From Streptomyces paradoxus (GTDB lineage: Bacteria; Actinomycetota; Actinomycetes; Streptomycetales; Streptomycetaceae): 64,000 bases of DNA. This document shows, piece by piece, positions 25,753 to 33,440 of the stretch. The translations under genes and the position numbers were made by a program. The notes below the pieces were generated by a model, which saw only the letters and a program-made list of their open reading frames with translations, did not search any database and had not been told where the DNA came from. Positions within the stretch are counted from its first letter, which is position 1. The number at the start of each line of letters is the position of its first letter. The stretch spans positions 124,001-188,000 of the forward strand of contig NZ_JACHGV010000002.1 in the NCBI RefSeq assembly GCF_014202475.1. The letters are read 5' to 3'.

Positions 25753-26645
25753 TGCCGTGTCGACCATGGTACCCGGCGGACGTCCCGCTTCGGCGCCGCG
25801 GCCGTGGCCAGCACCGAGCCCGCCAGGATGAGGGTGAAGGCCACGCCGATGCCGAGCGTCAGTTCCTCGTCCAGGAAGATCGCGCCCGCGGCGACCGCGA
25901 CCGCCGGGTTGACGTACGTGATCACGCCCGCCCGGGTCGGGCCGACCTCCTTGATCAGTTCCAGGAAGGCCACGAAGGCGATCGCGGTGCAGACCACGCC
26001 CAGGCCGGCGAGGGCGGCCAGGACCTCGCCCGAGGGCATGGTGGCGGGCCGGGTCAGGAAGGCCGCGGGGGCGTAGACGACGGCTGCCAGCGTGAGGCAG
26101 GGGGTGATCAGCTGGAGGGTCGGGACGTCCTTGAGGTACCGGGCGGCTATCAGCGGGGCCGTGGCGTAGCCGACGACCGTCACCAGCACCTCGGCCATCG
26201 AGAGGGCATCGCCGCCGGTGAGGTGCGGCAGAGTCAGGACGGTGACGCCCGCGAGGCCGAGGGCCAGGCCCGCGATGCGGCGGGTACCCACCCGCTCCCC
26301 CGCGCCGAAGAAACGGGCCAGGAGGACGGCGACGATCGGCACGCCAGCGATGAGGAGTCCGGCGGTGGAGCTGGACAGGTGGCGTTCGGCGTCGGTCAGG
26401 GTCCACCAGGGGCCGATGATCTCGATGACGGCGAAGGCCAGCATCGGCTTCCAGTGGGTCCGGACGGTACGGCCGAAGCCGCCCTGGCGCAGGGCGAAGG
26501 GGAGCAGGAGTGCGGCGCCGAGGGCGCAGCGCGCGAACACCACCATGGACGGGGACAGCTCGTCCACCGCCACCTTGATCATCAGGTAGGGGACGCCCCA
26601 GATCACTCCCATGAGGGAGAACAGGAACCAACCGCGTGCAGTCAT
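25716..26645 (-). CDS. EamA/DMT family exporter
   Basis: A 309-residue drug/metabolite transporter with ten predicted membrane segments in two EamA repeats (first segment GWFLFSLMGVIWGVPYLMIK; second repeat from about residue 155 with ALSMAEVLVTVVGYATAPLI). The topology is that of metabolite or amino-acid exporters; the substrate is not predictable. It follows the AraC gene by 19 bases and is probably coexpressed with it. The last 12 codons, basic and polar, overlap the start of rnpB on the same strand. Confidence 0.87.
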   Translation of the reverse strand: MTARGWFLFSLMGVIWGVPYLMIKVAVDELSPSMVVFARCALGAALLLPFALRQGGFGRTVRTHWKPMLAFAVIEIIGPWWTLTDAERHLSSSTAGLLIAGVPIVAVLLARFFGAGERVGTRRIAGLALGLAGVTVLTLPHLTGGDALSMAEVLVTVVGYATAPLIAARYLKDVPTLQLITPCLTLAAVVYAPAAFLTRPATMPSGEVLAALAGLGVVCTAIAFVAFLELIKEVGPTRAGVITYVNPAVAVAAGAIFLDEELTLGIGVAFTLILAGSVLATAAAPKRDVRRVPWSTRQTSRADGRVESP

Positions 26646-26664
26646 GGAGTGAGTCTCGGCCGAG

Positions 26665-27492
26665 TCACCCCCCGGTGTCTTGAACGCTGTTGCGGTACGC
26701 CGCCGGGGTCACCCCCAGCACCCGGCGGAACCAGCGGGTGAGGTGCGCCTGGTCGGCGAAGCCGACGAGGCCCGCGACCTCGGCGGGGCGCAGTCCGGCT
26801 TCCAGGAGGCCGCGGGCCCTGGCCACCCGATGCTGGGCGAGCCAGGCGTACGGCGGTACGCCCATGGTCGTGCGGAAGGCGCGCAGGAGCTGGTAGCGGG
26901 ACAGGCCCAGGTCGGTGGCGAGACAGGCCAGGGAGGGGGGTTCCAGCAGTTCGTCGGCGAGGCGGTCGCGTACGGTCCGGGCGATGCCGTCGGCGCCGGC
27001 CACGGTGTCGCTCGTCGCCCGGGCCGTGGAGTGGCGGCGGGCCAGGGCCGTGAGCAGCCAGGGCAGCCGGGACTCGGCTTCCAGGGGGTCGGGGCAGGCG
27101 CTGATGTCGGTGTGGGCGGCGCGCAGGGCCGCCGCCAGCTCCGGGTCGTGCAGGACGGGGTCGCGGAAGTGCGGGAGGCCGCCGAGGGTGCCGTCGGTGA
27201 GGAGGGCCGGTTCGGCGTAGAGGGCCTGGTAGGCGTAGCCGTCGCAGGCGGCCGGACCGCCGGTGTGCATCTCGCCGGGCTCCAGGACGACGATCGAGCC
27301 GGGGTAGGAGTGGACGTGCCCGCCCCGGTACGCGATGACCTCCGAGCCGCCGACCGTGACGCCGATGGTGAACTCGTCGTGGGCGTGGGGCGCGTAGACG
27401 TGGCTGTCGAAGTGGGCGGTCAGGAGGTCCAGCGGTGGACCCGACCGGCCGAGTCGTGCCCTTGTCCATCGCGCCTGTTCCCGTATCCCCAT
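26665..27492 (-). CDS. AraC family transcriptional regulator
   Basis: A 275-residue regulator. The N-terminal cupin-type ligand-binding domain contains YAPHAHDEFTIGVTVGGSE and VVLEPGEMHTG. Two C-terminal helix-turn-helix motifs lie in SLACLATDLGLSRYQLLRAF and RPAEVAGLVGFADQAHLTRW, followed by FRRVLGVTPAAYR. The ATG at 27492 is preferred on the basis of GGGGGTGG just upstream; a GTG at 27501 would add three residues. It is directly upstream of the EamA exporter gene and likely controls it. Confidence 0.87.
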   Translation of the reverse strand: MGIREQARWTRARLGRSGPPLDLLTAHFDSHVYAPHAHDEFTIGVTVGGSEVIAYRGGHVHSYPGSIVVLEPGEMHTGGPAACDGYAYQALYAEPALLTDGTLGGLPHFRDPVLHDPELAAALRAAHTDISACPDPLEAESRLPWLLTALARRHSTARATSDTVAGADGIARTVRDRLADELLEPPSLACLATDLGLSRYQLLRAFRTTMGVPPYAWLAQHRVARARGLLEAGLRPAEVAGLVGFADQAHLTRWFRRVLGVTPAAYRNSVQDTGG

Positions 27493-27517
27493 GTCGCCCA
27501 CCCCCGCCCACAGGGGA

Positions 27518-28096
27518 TCAGAGGAGGTCGGCCGTGTCCAGGGCGAAGGCGAAGGGTTCGGGAAGCGTGACGGACTTGCCGAAGGGGCGGGCGCAGTGCT
27601 CGCGGTAGTCGTCGTCCTTCGGCTCGCTGAACACCGTGACCTGAGCGGTGTCCCGGTCGACGAGCAGATAGAGCGGGATGCCCGCGCGGGCGTAGCAGCG
27701 GCGCTTGGCCTCGCGGTCGGCCTGTGGCTTGGTGGAGGTCACCTCCATCACCATGGCGACGCCGTCGCAGGGCATCCAGGAGTCGGCTCCGCCGAACAAG
27801 TCGCGGTCGATGGGGCCGAAGGTGACGTCCGGAACCAGGTGGTTCTCGGGGCAGGCGCCCCCGCTCCTCAGCTTCAGCCCTTTGTTCCCCGAGAAGTCCA
27901 TGTCGGTCCGGGAGCGCCTGATCACTTGCCTCACGATCCGGCTGATGTACTTCTCGTGATCCCCGTCCGGCGGCGGCGTCACAACGATCTCCCCCTCGAT
28001 CAGCTCGGCCCGGAATCCCTCCGGGGTGTCCAGGGCGAGAAAGCCGTCCAGCAGGACCTCTTCCTGCGAGCGCGGCTCGTGGGCCATGGCAGTCAT
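27518..28096 (-). CDS. Uma2 family (PD-(D/E)XK-like) protein
   Basis: A 192-residue protein of the Uma2 / DUF820 family, which is expanded in Streptomyces and has a restriction-endonuclease-like fold. Visible elements are AELIEGEIVVTPPPDGDHEK, VPDVTFGP, AMVMEVTSTKPQADREAKRR and AGIPLYLLVDRD; the D, E-V and K positions correspond to the nuclease core. The biological role is unknown. The ATG at 28096 has GGAGGGG 7 bases upstream, whereas the open frame extends to 28186 without a better site. It is divergent from the MerR gene. Confidence 0.8.
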   Translation of the reverse strand: MTAMAHEPRSQEEVLLDGFLALDTPEGFRAELIEGEIVVTPPPDGDHEKYISRIVRQVIRRSRTDMDFSGNKGLKLRSGGACPENHLVPDVTFGPIDRDLFGGADSWMPCDGVAMVMEVTSTKPQADREAKRRCYARAGIPLYLLVDRDTAQVTVFSEPKDDDYREHCARPFGKSVTLPEPFAFALDTADLL

Positions 28097-28160
28097 GTCA
28101 CGCCCCTCCTTCTGTCGCTCGCCAGACTGGGACATCGCCGAACCACCCGTCCGTGAGATC

Positions 28161-28173
28161 GGGAACCGTTCCC
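28161..28173. promoter_or_regulatory. palindrome GGGAAC-C-GTTCCC between the Uma2 and MerR genes
   Basis: A perfect 6-bp inverted repeat with one central base lies about 65 bases upstream of the Uma2 gene and is further flanked by CGATC-type sequence. It may be an operator of the Uma2 gene; no regulator can be named. Confidence 0.3.
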
Positions 28174-28223
28174 TCGATCGTGGCACACGATCACGGCCCC
28201 CGTCAGAAGGCCTAACGGCTCGC

Positions 28224-28244
28224 TTGACCCTGCCGCAGCGTCAA
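28224..28244 (+). promoter_or_regulatory. MerR-type operator/promoter dyad
   Basis: A near-perfect 21-base dyad, TTGACCCTGC-C-GCAGCGTCAA, lies 16 bases before the ATG of the MerR gene. Its left arm contains a TTGACC -35-like hexamer. MerR-family proteins bind exactly such dyads and often regulate their own gene. Confidence 0.6.
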
Positions 28245-28260
28245 CGTCTTCACTGGTGGC

Positions 28261-29016
28261 ATGCGGATCGGAGAACTGGCCGCCGTCGTCGGCGTCACCA
28301 CGCGGGCCGTGCGGCACTACCACCATCTGGGGCTGCTGCCCGAGCCGGAGCGGCGGGCCAACGGGTACCGGGAGTACGGGTTGCGGCATGCCGTCGTGCT
28401 GGCGCGGATCCGGCGGCTGACCGAGCTGGGGCTGGGGCTCGCGGAGGTGCGGGACGTGCTCGCGGACGACGCCGGGAAGGACCTCGTCGAGGTGCTGACC
28501 GAGCTGGACGAGGATCTGGCGCGGCAGGAGGAGGCGCTCCGGGAGCGGCGGGCGCGGTTGCGGGCCTTGCTGGACGCGGAGGGCGGGATGCCGGCCGAGG
28601 GGCCCGTGTCGCCCGAGCTGGCCGCGCTGTTCGCCGGGACCGCGCATCTGTCGGACTCGCCCATGGCCGCCAAGGACCGCGAGATCATCGCGTTCCTGGA
28701 GACCGCCATGCCGGCGGAGGCCCGGGAGCAGATGGTGTCCTCGATCGGGGAGGCGCTGGGGAGTCCGGGGGCCGTGGCGCGGGCCGGTGAGGCCTACGCG
28801 CTGCTGGACGCGCTGTCCGGTGCCGAGCCCGATGACCCGCGTGTCGAGGAGGCGGCCCGCGTGCTCGCCGGCTGCATCCCGCCGGGGCTGTTCCCGGAGG
28901 CCGGGGAGCTCGACCAGGACGACAGTTTCCTGCGCGCGTTCTACGACGACCTCCCTCCGGCCCAGGCGGAGGCCGTCCGGCGTGCGCTGCGGATCCTCGC
29001 CGGGGAGCGGCGATGA
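28261..29016 (+). CDS. MerR family transcriptional regulator
   Basis: A 251-residue regulator. The N-terminal winged helix-turn-helix is MRIGELAAVVGVTTRAVRHY followed by HHLGLLPEPERRANGYREYG, the hallmark of the family. A coiled coil follows (LTELDEDLARQEEALRERRA). The C-terminal effector domain of about 150 residues has no cysteine metal site, so a hydrophobic ligand or antibiotic is more likely than a metal. The stop overlaps the start of the next gene (ATGA), so regulator and membrane protein were one transcription unit. A MerR-type dyad lies just upstream. Confidence 0.88.
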   Translation: MRIGELAAVVGVTTRAVRHYHHLGLLPEPERRANGYREYGLRHAVVLARIRRLTELGLGLAEVRDVLADDAGKDLVEVLTELDEDLARQEEALRERRARLRALLDAEGGMPAEGPVSPELAALFAGTAHLSDSPMAAKDREIIAFLETAMPAEAREQMVSSIGEALGSPGAVARAGEAYALLDALSGAEPDDPRVEEAARVLAGCIPPGLFPEAGELDQDDSFLRAFYDDLPPAQAEAVRRALRILAGERR

Positions 29017-29592
29017 GGGCCGGGTGGCTGCTGGTGCGGCACGAGGTGCGGTTGCTGGCGAGTCTCGCCCTGTGGGTGGCGCGGCGGACGCACGGGACGG
29101 GCGGCGGCCGGGCCTTCGGGGTACGCGGGCGGGCAGGGGGCGGTGATGGCCGGGTTCGGCTTCGTGTGCCTGGTCGAGACGGTGGCGATGTCCGTGCTGC
29201 TGCGGGACTGGCCCGCCGTGCACGCGGCGGTCCTCTTCCTGGACGTGTACACGATCGTGTTCGTCGTCGCGCTGCACGCCTCGTCCGTCGTGCGTCCGCA
29301 TGTGCTGGACGTGGAACGCGGCGCGCTGCGGATCCGGCGGTACGTCCATGTCGACCTGTGCGTGCCGCTGGAGCGGATCGCCTCCGTGCGGCGTGAGCTG
29401 CGGATGACCCACGAGCGGGCCGACGGCGAGCTGAACGTCGAGGTCGGCGCGCAGACCACCGTCACGCTCGAACTGACGGAGCCGGTCACGCACGTCACCT
29501 TCCTCGGGCGGCGCCGTCAGGTGCGGGTCGTCCGCTTCCACGCCGACGACGCCGACGGCTTGGTCCGCGCCCTCGGCCGGGCGCGCGTCTGA
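29013..29592 (+). pseudogene. membrane protein gene broken by a one-base frameshift
   Basis: The reading frame starting at the ATGA overlap (29013) gives MRAGWLLVRHEVRLLASLAL, then VARRTHGTGGGRAFG, and then becomes nonsense. From about 29122 the +1 frame gives the natural continuation YAGGQGAVMAGFGFVCLVET, two hydrophobic segments and a cytoplasmic domain ending ADGLVRALGRARV. One extra G in the run of four at 29118-29121 explains the break. The restored protein would be about 192 residues. Either the strain carries a mutation or there is a sequencing error; alternatively a shortened product could start at GTG 29143. It is coupled to the MerR gene. Function unknown. Confidence 0.75.
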
Positions 29593-29646
29593 GCTCCCCG
29601 TACGCCCCCCGTACGCTGTCGGCGGAGTTCGATCGAGGGAGTACGC

Positions 29647-30429
29647 GTGCTTGTCCTGCTGCCGCCGTCCGAAGGAAAGGCATCGTCCGGTCGTGGTGCG
29701 CCGCTGAAGCCGGAGTCGCTGTCGCTGCCGGGGCTCGCCGAGGCCCGGGAGGCCGTTCTCGGCGAGCTGGTCGAGTTGTGCGCCGGCGACGAGGACAAGG
29801 CGCGTGAGGTGCTGGGGCTGAGCGAGGGGCTGCGGGGCGAGGTCGCGAAGAACGCGGAACTGCGGACGGCGGGGGCGCGGCCGGCCGGGGAGATCTACAC
29901 CGGCGTGCTCTATGACGCCCTCGGTCTGGCGACCCTCGACACGGCCGCCAAGCGGCGTGCGGCGCGCTCGCTGCTCGTGTTCTCGGGGCTGTGGGGTGCC
30001 GTGCGGGTGACGGACCGGATTCCGTCGTACCGGTGCTCGATGGGGGTGAAGCTGCCGGGGCTCGGGGCGCTGGGTGCGCACTGGCGTGGGCCGATGGCGT
30101 CGGTGCTGCCGGAGGTGGCCGGGAGCGGACTGGTGCTGGATCTGCGGTCGGCCGCGTACGCCGCCGCCTGGAAGCCGAAGGGCGAGGTCGCCGGGCGCAC
30201 GGCGTCGGTGCGGGTGCTGCACGCGCCCACGCGGAAGGTGGTCAGCCACTTCAACAAGGCGACGAAGGGGCGGATCGTGCGCGGTCTGCTGACCGCCGGG
30301 GCCGATCCGAAGGGACCGGCCGAGCTGGTGGAGGCGCTGCGGGATCTCGGGTACGTCGTGGAGGCGCAGGCGCCCGCGAAGTCGGGACAGGCGTGGTCGC
30401 TGGATGTGCTGGTGGACGAGGTCCACTAG
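29647..30429 (+). CDS. yaaA: YaaA family peroxide-stress protein
   Basis: A 260-residue protein of the YaaA/DUF328 family. It opens with the conserved LVLLPPSEGK and contains YTGVLYDALGL, SGLWGAVRVTDRIPSYR and VSHFNKATKGRIVRGLL. In E. coli YaaA lowers free intracellular iron and limits oxidative DNA damage; DNA-binding folds have been reported for the family. It starts with GTG at 29647. It stands alone between the broken membrane gene and the aldolase gene. Confidence 0.88.
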   Translation: MLVLLPPSEGKASSGRGAPLKPESLSLPGLAEAREAVLGELVELCAGDEDKAREVLGLSEGLRGEVAKNAELRTAGARPAGEIYTGVLYDALGLATLDTAAKRRAARSLLVFSGLWGAVRVTDRIPSYRCSMGVKLPGLGALGAHWRGPMASVLPEVAGSGLVLDLRSAAYAAAWKPKGEVAGRTASVRVLHAPTRKVVSHFNKATKGRIVRGLLTAGADPKGPAELVEALRDLGYVVEAQAPAKSGQAWSLDVLVDEVH

Positions 30430-30432
30430 CGA

Positions 30433-30453
30433 CCGTTGCAGTCCATGCAACGG
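30433..30453 (+). promoter_or_regulatory. perfect palindrome upstream of the KDPG aldolase gene
   Basis: CCGTTGCA-N5-TGCAACGG forms an inverted repeat with 8-bp perfect arms, 38 bases before the ATG of the aldolase gene. A third TTGCA half-site follows at 30476-30480. The TTGCA-N5-TGCAA form resembles operators of sugar-acid regulators, but no specific protein can be named. Confidence 0.5.
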
Positions 30454-30491
30454 GCTTTGCGCAGCTTGCAGGCCGACGGCAGGATGACGCC

Positions 30492-31142
30492 ATGGCCTCC
30501 CCTTCCCTGCCCGCCTCCGTGCTGGACCTCGCGCCCGTCGTCCCTGTCGTCGTCGTCGAGGACGCCGGCGACGCCGTACCGCTGGCGCGGGCCCTGGTCG
30601 CGGGCGGGCTGCCCGCGATCGAGGTGACGTTGCGGACGCCCGCGGCTCTGGACGCGATCCGGGAGATCGCGCGGGAGGTGCCCGGGGCCGTGGTCGGGGC
30701 CGGGACGGTGATCCGTCCCGGGCAGGTCGCGCAGGCGGTGGCCGCGGGCTCCAGCTTCCTGGTCAGCCCCGGCTGGACGGACGTCCTGCTGGAGGCGATG
30801 CGGGGGTCCGGGGTGCCGTTCCTGCCGGGGGTGTCGACCGCGTCCGAGGTCGTGGCGCTGCTGGAGCGCGGGGTGCGGGAGATGAAGTTCTTCCCGGCGC
30901 GGGCCGCGGGCGGTACGGCGTATCTCAAGTCGCTGTCGGGACCGTTGCCGCAGGCGCGTTTCTGCCCGACGGGCGGGATCGGCCCGGACTCCGCCCCGGA
31001 GTATCTGGCCCTGCCCAACGTCGGGTGCGTGGGCGGCAGTTGGATGCTGCCGCCGGACGCGGTCGCCGCCCGCGACTGGGGCCGCGTCGAGGCGCTGGCC
31101 CGGGAGGCGGCGGCACTCAGCGCAGGTGGGACGTGTCGTTGA
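30492..31142 (+). CDS. eda: 2-dehydro-3-deoxy-phosphogluconate (KDPG) aldolase
   Basis: A 216-residue class I aldolase of the KDPG/KHG family, which splits KDPG into pyruvate and glyceraldehyde 3-phosphate in sugar-acid catabolism. Visible motifs are the active-site Glu in AIEVTLRT, the Schiff-base Lys in REMKFFPAR, the PTGGIGPDS phosphate/carboxylate loop, and GAGTVIRPGQV. The start is the ATG at 30492. The last 26 bases overlap the end of the convergent RNase H/phosphatase gene. A 21-base palindrome just upstream is a candidate operator. Confidence 0.9.
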   Translation: MASPSLPASVLDLAPVVPVVVVEDAGDAVPLARALVAGGLPAIEVTLRTPAALDAIREIAREVPGAVVGAGTVIRPGQVAQAVAAGSSFLVSPGWTDVLLEAMRGSGVPFLPGVSTASEVVALLERGVREMKFFPARAAGGTAYLKSLSGPLPQARFCPTGGIGPDSAPEYLALPNVGCVGGSWMLPPDAVAARDWGRVEALAREAAALSAGGTCR

Positions 31143-32676
31143 GGAGGCGGACGCTGGCGTTGCCGTCGGCGTAGTACGCGACCACCGAGAGGGACGCGGC
31201 CGACAGTTCCATGCGGAACAGGGACTCCGGCGGGGCGCCCAGGGCGAGCCGGACGAGCGTCTTGATCGGGGTCACGTGCGTGACGAGCAGGACCGTGCGG
31301 CCCGCGTGGGCCGCGACCAGCTTGTCGCGGGTGGCGGCGAGCCGGGTGGCCGTCGCCGCGAAGCTCTCGCCGCCGCCGGTGGGTTCGGCGTCCGGGGAGG
31401 CCAGCCAGGCGTTCAGGTCGTCGGGGTGGCGCTCGCGGACCTCGGCGAAGGTGAGTCCCTCCCAGGCGCCGAAGTCGGTCTCGCGCAGCCCGTCGTCGAT
31501 GCTCACGTCGAGCCCGAGCCGGGCGGCGACGATCCCGGCGGTCTCCCGGGTACGGGCGAGCGGGGACGACACGACGGCCTGGATGGTGCCCCGCCGGGCC
31601 AGCATCGCGGCGGCCCGCTCGGCCTGCTCCCGGCCGGTGTCGGACAGGGAGGGGTCGGTTCCCCCACTGCCGGAGAACCGCTTCTGAGGCGTCAACGGCG
31701 TCTCACCGTGCCGGAGCAGGACGAAGGTGGCGGGGGCGCCCATGTCGGCGGGGGCCCATCCGGGCGAGGCGACGGCCTTGGCGGCAGGCGCACCGGCACC
31801 GGCTTCGGCCGTCGCAGCACGAGTGGCGGCCTCGGCCCTCGCGGCCTCAGCACCCCCGGCAGCCTTCGCGGCACGCACATCGGCGTCGCCCGGCGCCGAG
31901 CCGGAAACGGCCCCGCCTCCGCCGGTCCTCACACCGGCCTCGGCGCTCACAGCCCGCGCATCGGCATCGTCACCGGCCCTCGCGACACGGGCATCGGCAT
32001 CATCCCGCACGACCCCCGCACCCCCGACAGCCCGCGCGGCACGCACATCGGCCTCGGCCCCAGCCGTCGCAGCCCGCGTATCGGGTTGCGCCGCCCGCGC
32101 GGCATCCGGGCCCTGGCCCGCCGGGACGGCGGCGGCGCGGCCTGCCGCCAGAGCCCCGCGCACCCGCGCCGCACCCGCCGCCGCGTCACCGGGCGGCTCC
32201 GGCGTCGCCGCCGCCCGGGGTGCCGCGTGGAGCTCGGCCGTCGAAGCCGACTCCGACCACCGCTCCCCCCGGGCCCCGGCGTCCATCGCCTCGTTGGCCA
32301 GCCGGTCCGCGTGCTTGTTCTGCGCCCTCGGCATCCACTCGTACGTGACCTGCCCGGGCGGGAAGACCCGGGCCGCCTGCGTCGCCAGGGGCTTCATGTC
32401 GGGGTGCTTGATCTTCCAGCGGCCCGACATCTGCTCGATGACGAGCTTGGAGTCCATCCGGACGTGGACCGTCGCGGCCGGGTCCAGTTCCCGGGCGGCG
32501 AGCAGGCCGGCGAGGAGACCGCGGTACTCGGCGACGTTGTTCGTGGCGACGCCGATGTACTCGGCGGTTTCCCGCAGGGTCTCCCCCGTCGCCGCGTCGC
32601 TGACCACGGCCCCGTAGCCGGCCGGCCCCGGGTTGCCCCGTGAGCCGCCGTCGGCCTCGACGATGAACTCCCGCAC
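31117..32676 (-). CDS. bifunctional RNase H / histidine acid phosphatase
   Basis: A 519-residue fusion. Residues 1-135 form RNase HI (EADGGSRGNPGPAGYG, ATNNVAEYRGLLAGL, VRMDSKLVIEQMSG), with the acidic catalytic residues in place. Residues about 305-519 form a histidine phosphatase (LLRHGETPLTPQKRF, THVTPIKTLVRLAL), related to alpha-ribazole/CobC-type phosphatases. The two are joined by an unusual 150-residue linker almost entirely of Ala, Gly, Arg and acidic residues with recurrent ADVRAA-type units. The fusion itself is typical of actinobacteria (S. coelicolor SCO2299 and M. tuberculosis Rv2228c). It is followed upstream by the zinc-ribbon and Nif3-like genes in one transcription unit. Confidence 0.93.
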   Translation of the reverse strand: MREFIVEADGGSRGNPGPAGYGAVVSDAATGETLRETAEYIGVATNNVAEYRGLLAGLLAARELDPAATVHVRMDSKLVIEQMSGRWKIKHPDMKPLATQAARVFPPGQVTYEWMPRAQNKHADRLANEAMDAGARGERWSESASTAELHAAPRAAATPEPPGDAAAGAARVRGALAAGRAAAVPAGQGPDAARAAQPDTRAATAGAEADVRAARAVGGAGVVRDDADARVARAGDDADARAVSAEAGVRTGGGGAVSGSAPGDADVRAAKAAGGAEAARAEAATRAATAEAGAGAPAAKAVASPGWAPADMGAPATFVLLRHGETPLTPQKRFSGSGGTDPSLSDTGREQAERAAAMLARRGTIQAVVSSPLARTRETAGIVAARLGLDVSIDDGLRETDFGAWEGLTFAEVRERHPDDLNAWLASPDAEPTGGGESFAATATRLAATRDKLVAAHAGRTVLLVTHVTPIKTLVRLALGAPPESLFRMELSAASLSVVAYYADGNASVRLLNDTSHLR

Positions 32677-32696
32677 CGGAAGGGCTCCCTGAAGGC

Positions 32697-33440
32697 CTAG
32701 AGACCGGACTCGGACGTACGCACCAGGATGCGGCGGCAGTTCTCGCAGCGGACCACCGTGTCCGGCGCCGCCTTGCGGATCTCGGCCAGCTCGGTGATCG
32801 CGAGCTCCTGCCGGCAGCCCTGGCAGCTGCGTGCGTACAGCTTCGCCGCGCCGACGCCGCCCTGCTGCCCGCGCAGCTTGTCGTAGAGCTTGAGGAGATC
32901 GGCCGGGATCGAGCCGGCGATGACCTCGCGCTCCTTGGTGACCGTGGCGACCTCGCCGTCGATCTCCTCGAAGGCCGCGTCGCGGCGCGCGGTCGCGTCG
33001 TCGATCTTCGACTGGACGGAGGTGACGCGCTCGGTCAGCTCGGCGACCCGCTCCTGGGCGGACTCCCGGCGCTCCATGACCTCCAGCACCACGTCCTCCA
33101 GATCACCCTGCCGCTTGGCGAGGGAGGTGATCTCGCGCTGGAGGTTCTCCAGGTCCTTGGGGGAGGTGACGGCACCCGAGTCGAGGCGCTGCTGGTCGCG
33201 GGCGGCGCGCTGGCGCACCTGGTCCACGTCCTGCTCGGCCTTGGTCTGCTCGCGGGCGGTGTCGCTCTCCTCGGTCTGCGCGGCCACGAGCAGGTCGCGC
33301 AACTGGGTGTGGTCCTTGGTCAGCGACTCGATCTCGGCGTGCTCGGGCAGCGACTTGCGCTTGTGCGCGAGCTGCTGGAGGCGGACGTCGAGGTCCTGGA
33401 CGTCGAGGAGTCGGATCTGGTCGGCGGGCGCGGCGTTCAG
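32697..33440 (-). CDS. coiled-coil C4-type zinc-ribbon protein, probable CTG start
   Basis: A 247-residue protein. Residues 1-175 are mostly long helices of coiled-coil type (QTEESDTAREQTKAEQDVDQ, VAELTERVTSVQSKIDDATA). The C-terminal zinc ribbon has C-x2-C pairs in RSCQGCRQEL and VRCENCRRIL. Family members are thought to bind nucleic acid or act in septum or flagellar-type complexes; the role is not settled. The conserved N terminus NAAPADQIRLLDVQDLDVRL starts directly after a CTG at 33440 that overlaps the stop of the Nif3-like gene (CTGA) and has GGAG 7 bases before it. No ATG, GTG or TTG is available before conserved sequence. Confidence 0.85.
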   Translation of the reverse strand: MNAAPADQIRLLDVQDLDVRLQQLAHKRKSLPEHAEIESLTKDHTQLRDLLVAAQTEESDTAREQTKAEQDVDQVRQRAARDQQRLDSGAVTSPKDLENLQREITSLAKRQGDLEDVVLEVMERRESAQERVAELTERVTSVQSKIDDATARRDAAFEEIDGEVATVTKEREVIAGSIPADLLKLYDKLRGQQGGVGAAKLYARSCQGCRQELAITELAEIRKAAPDTVVRCENCRRILVRTSESGL

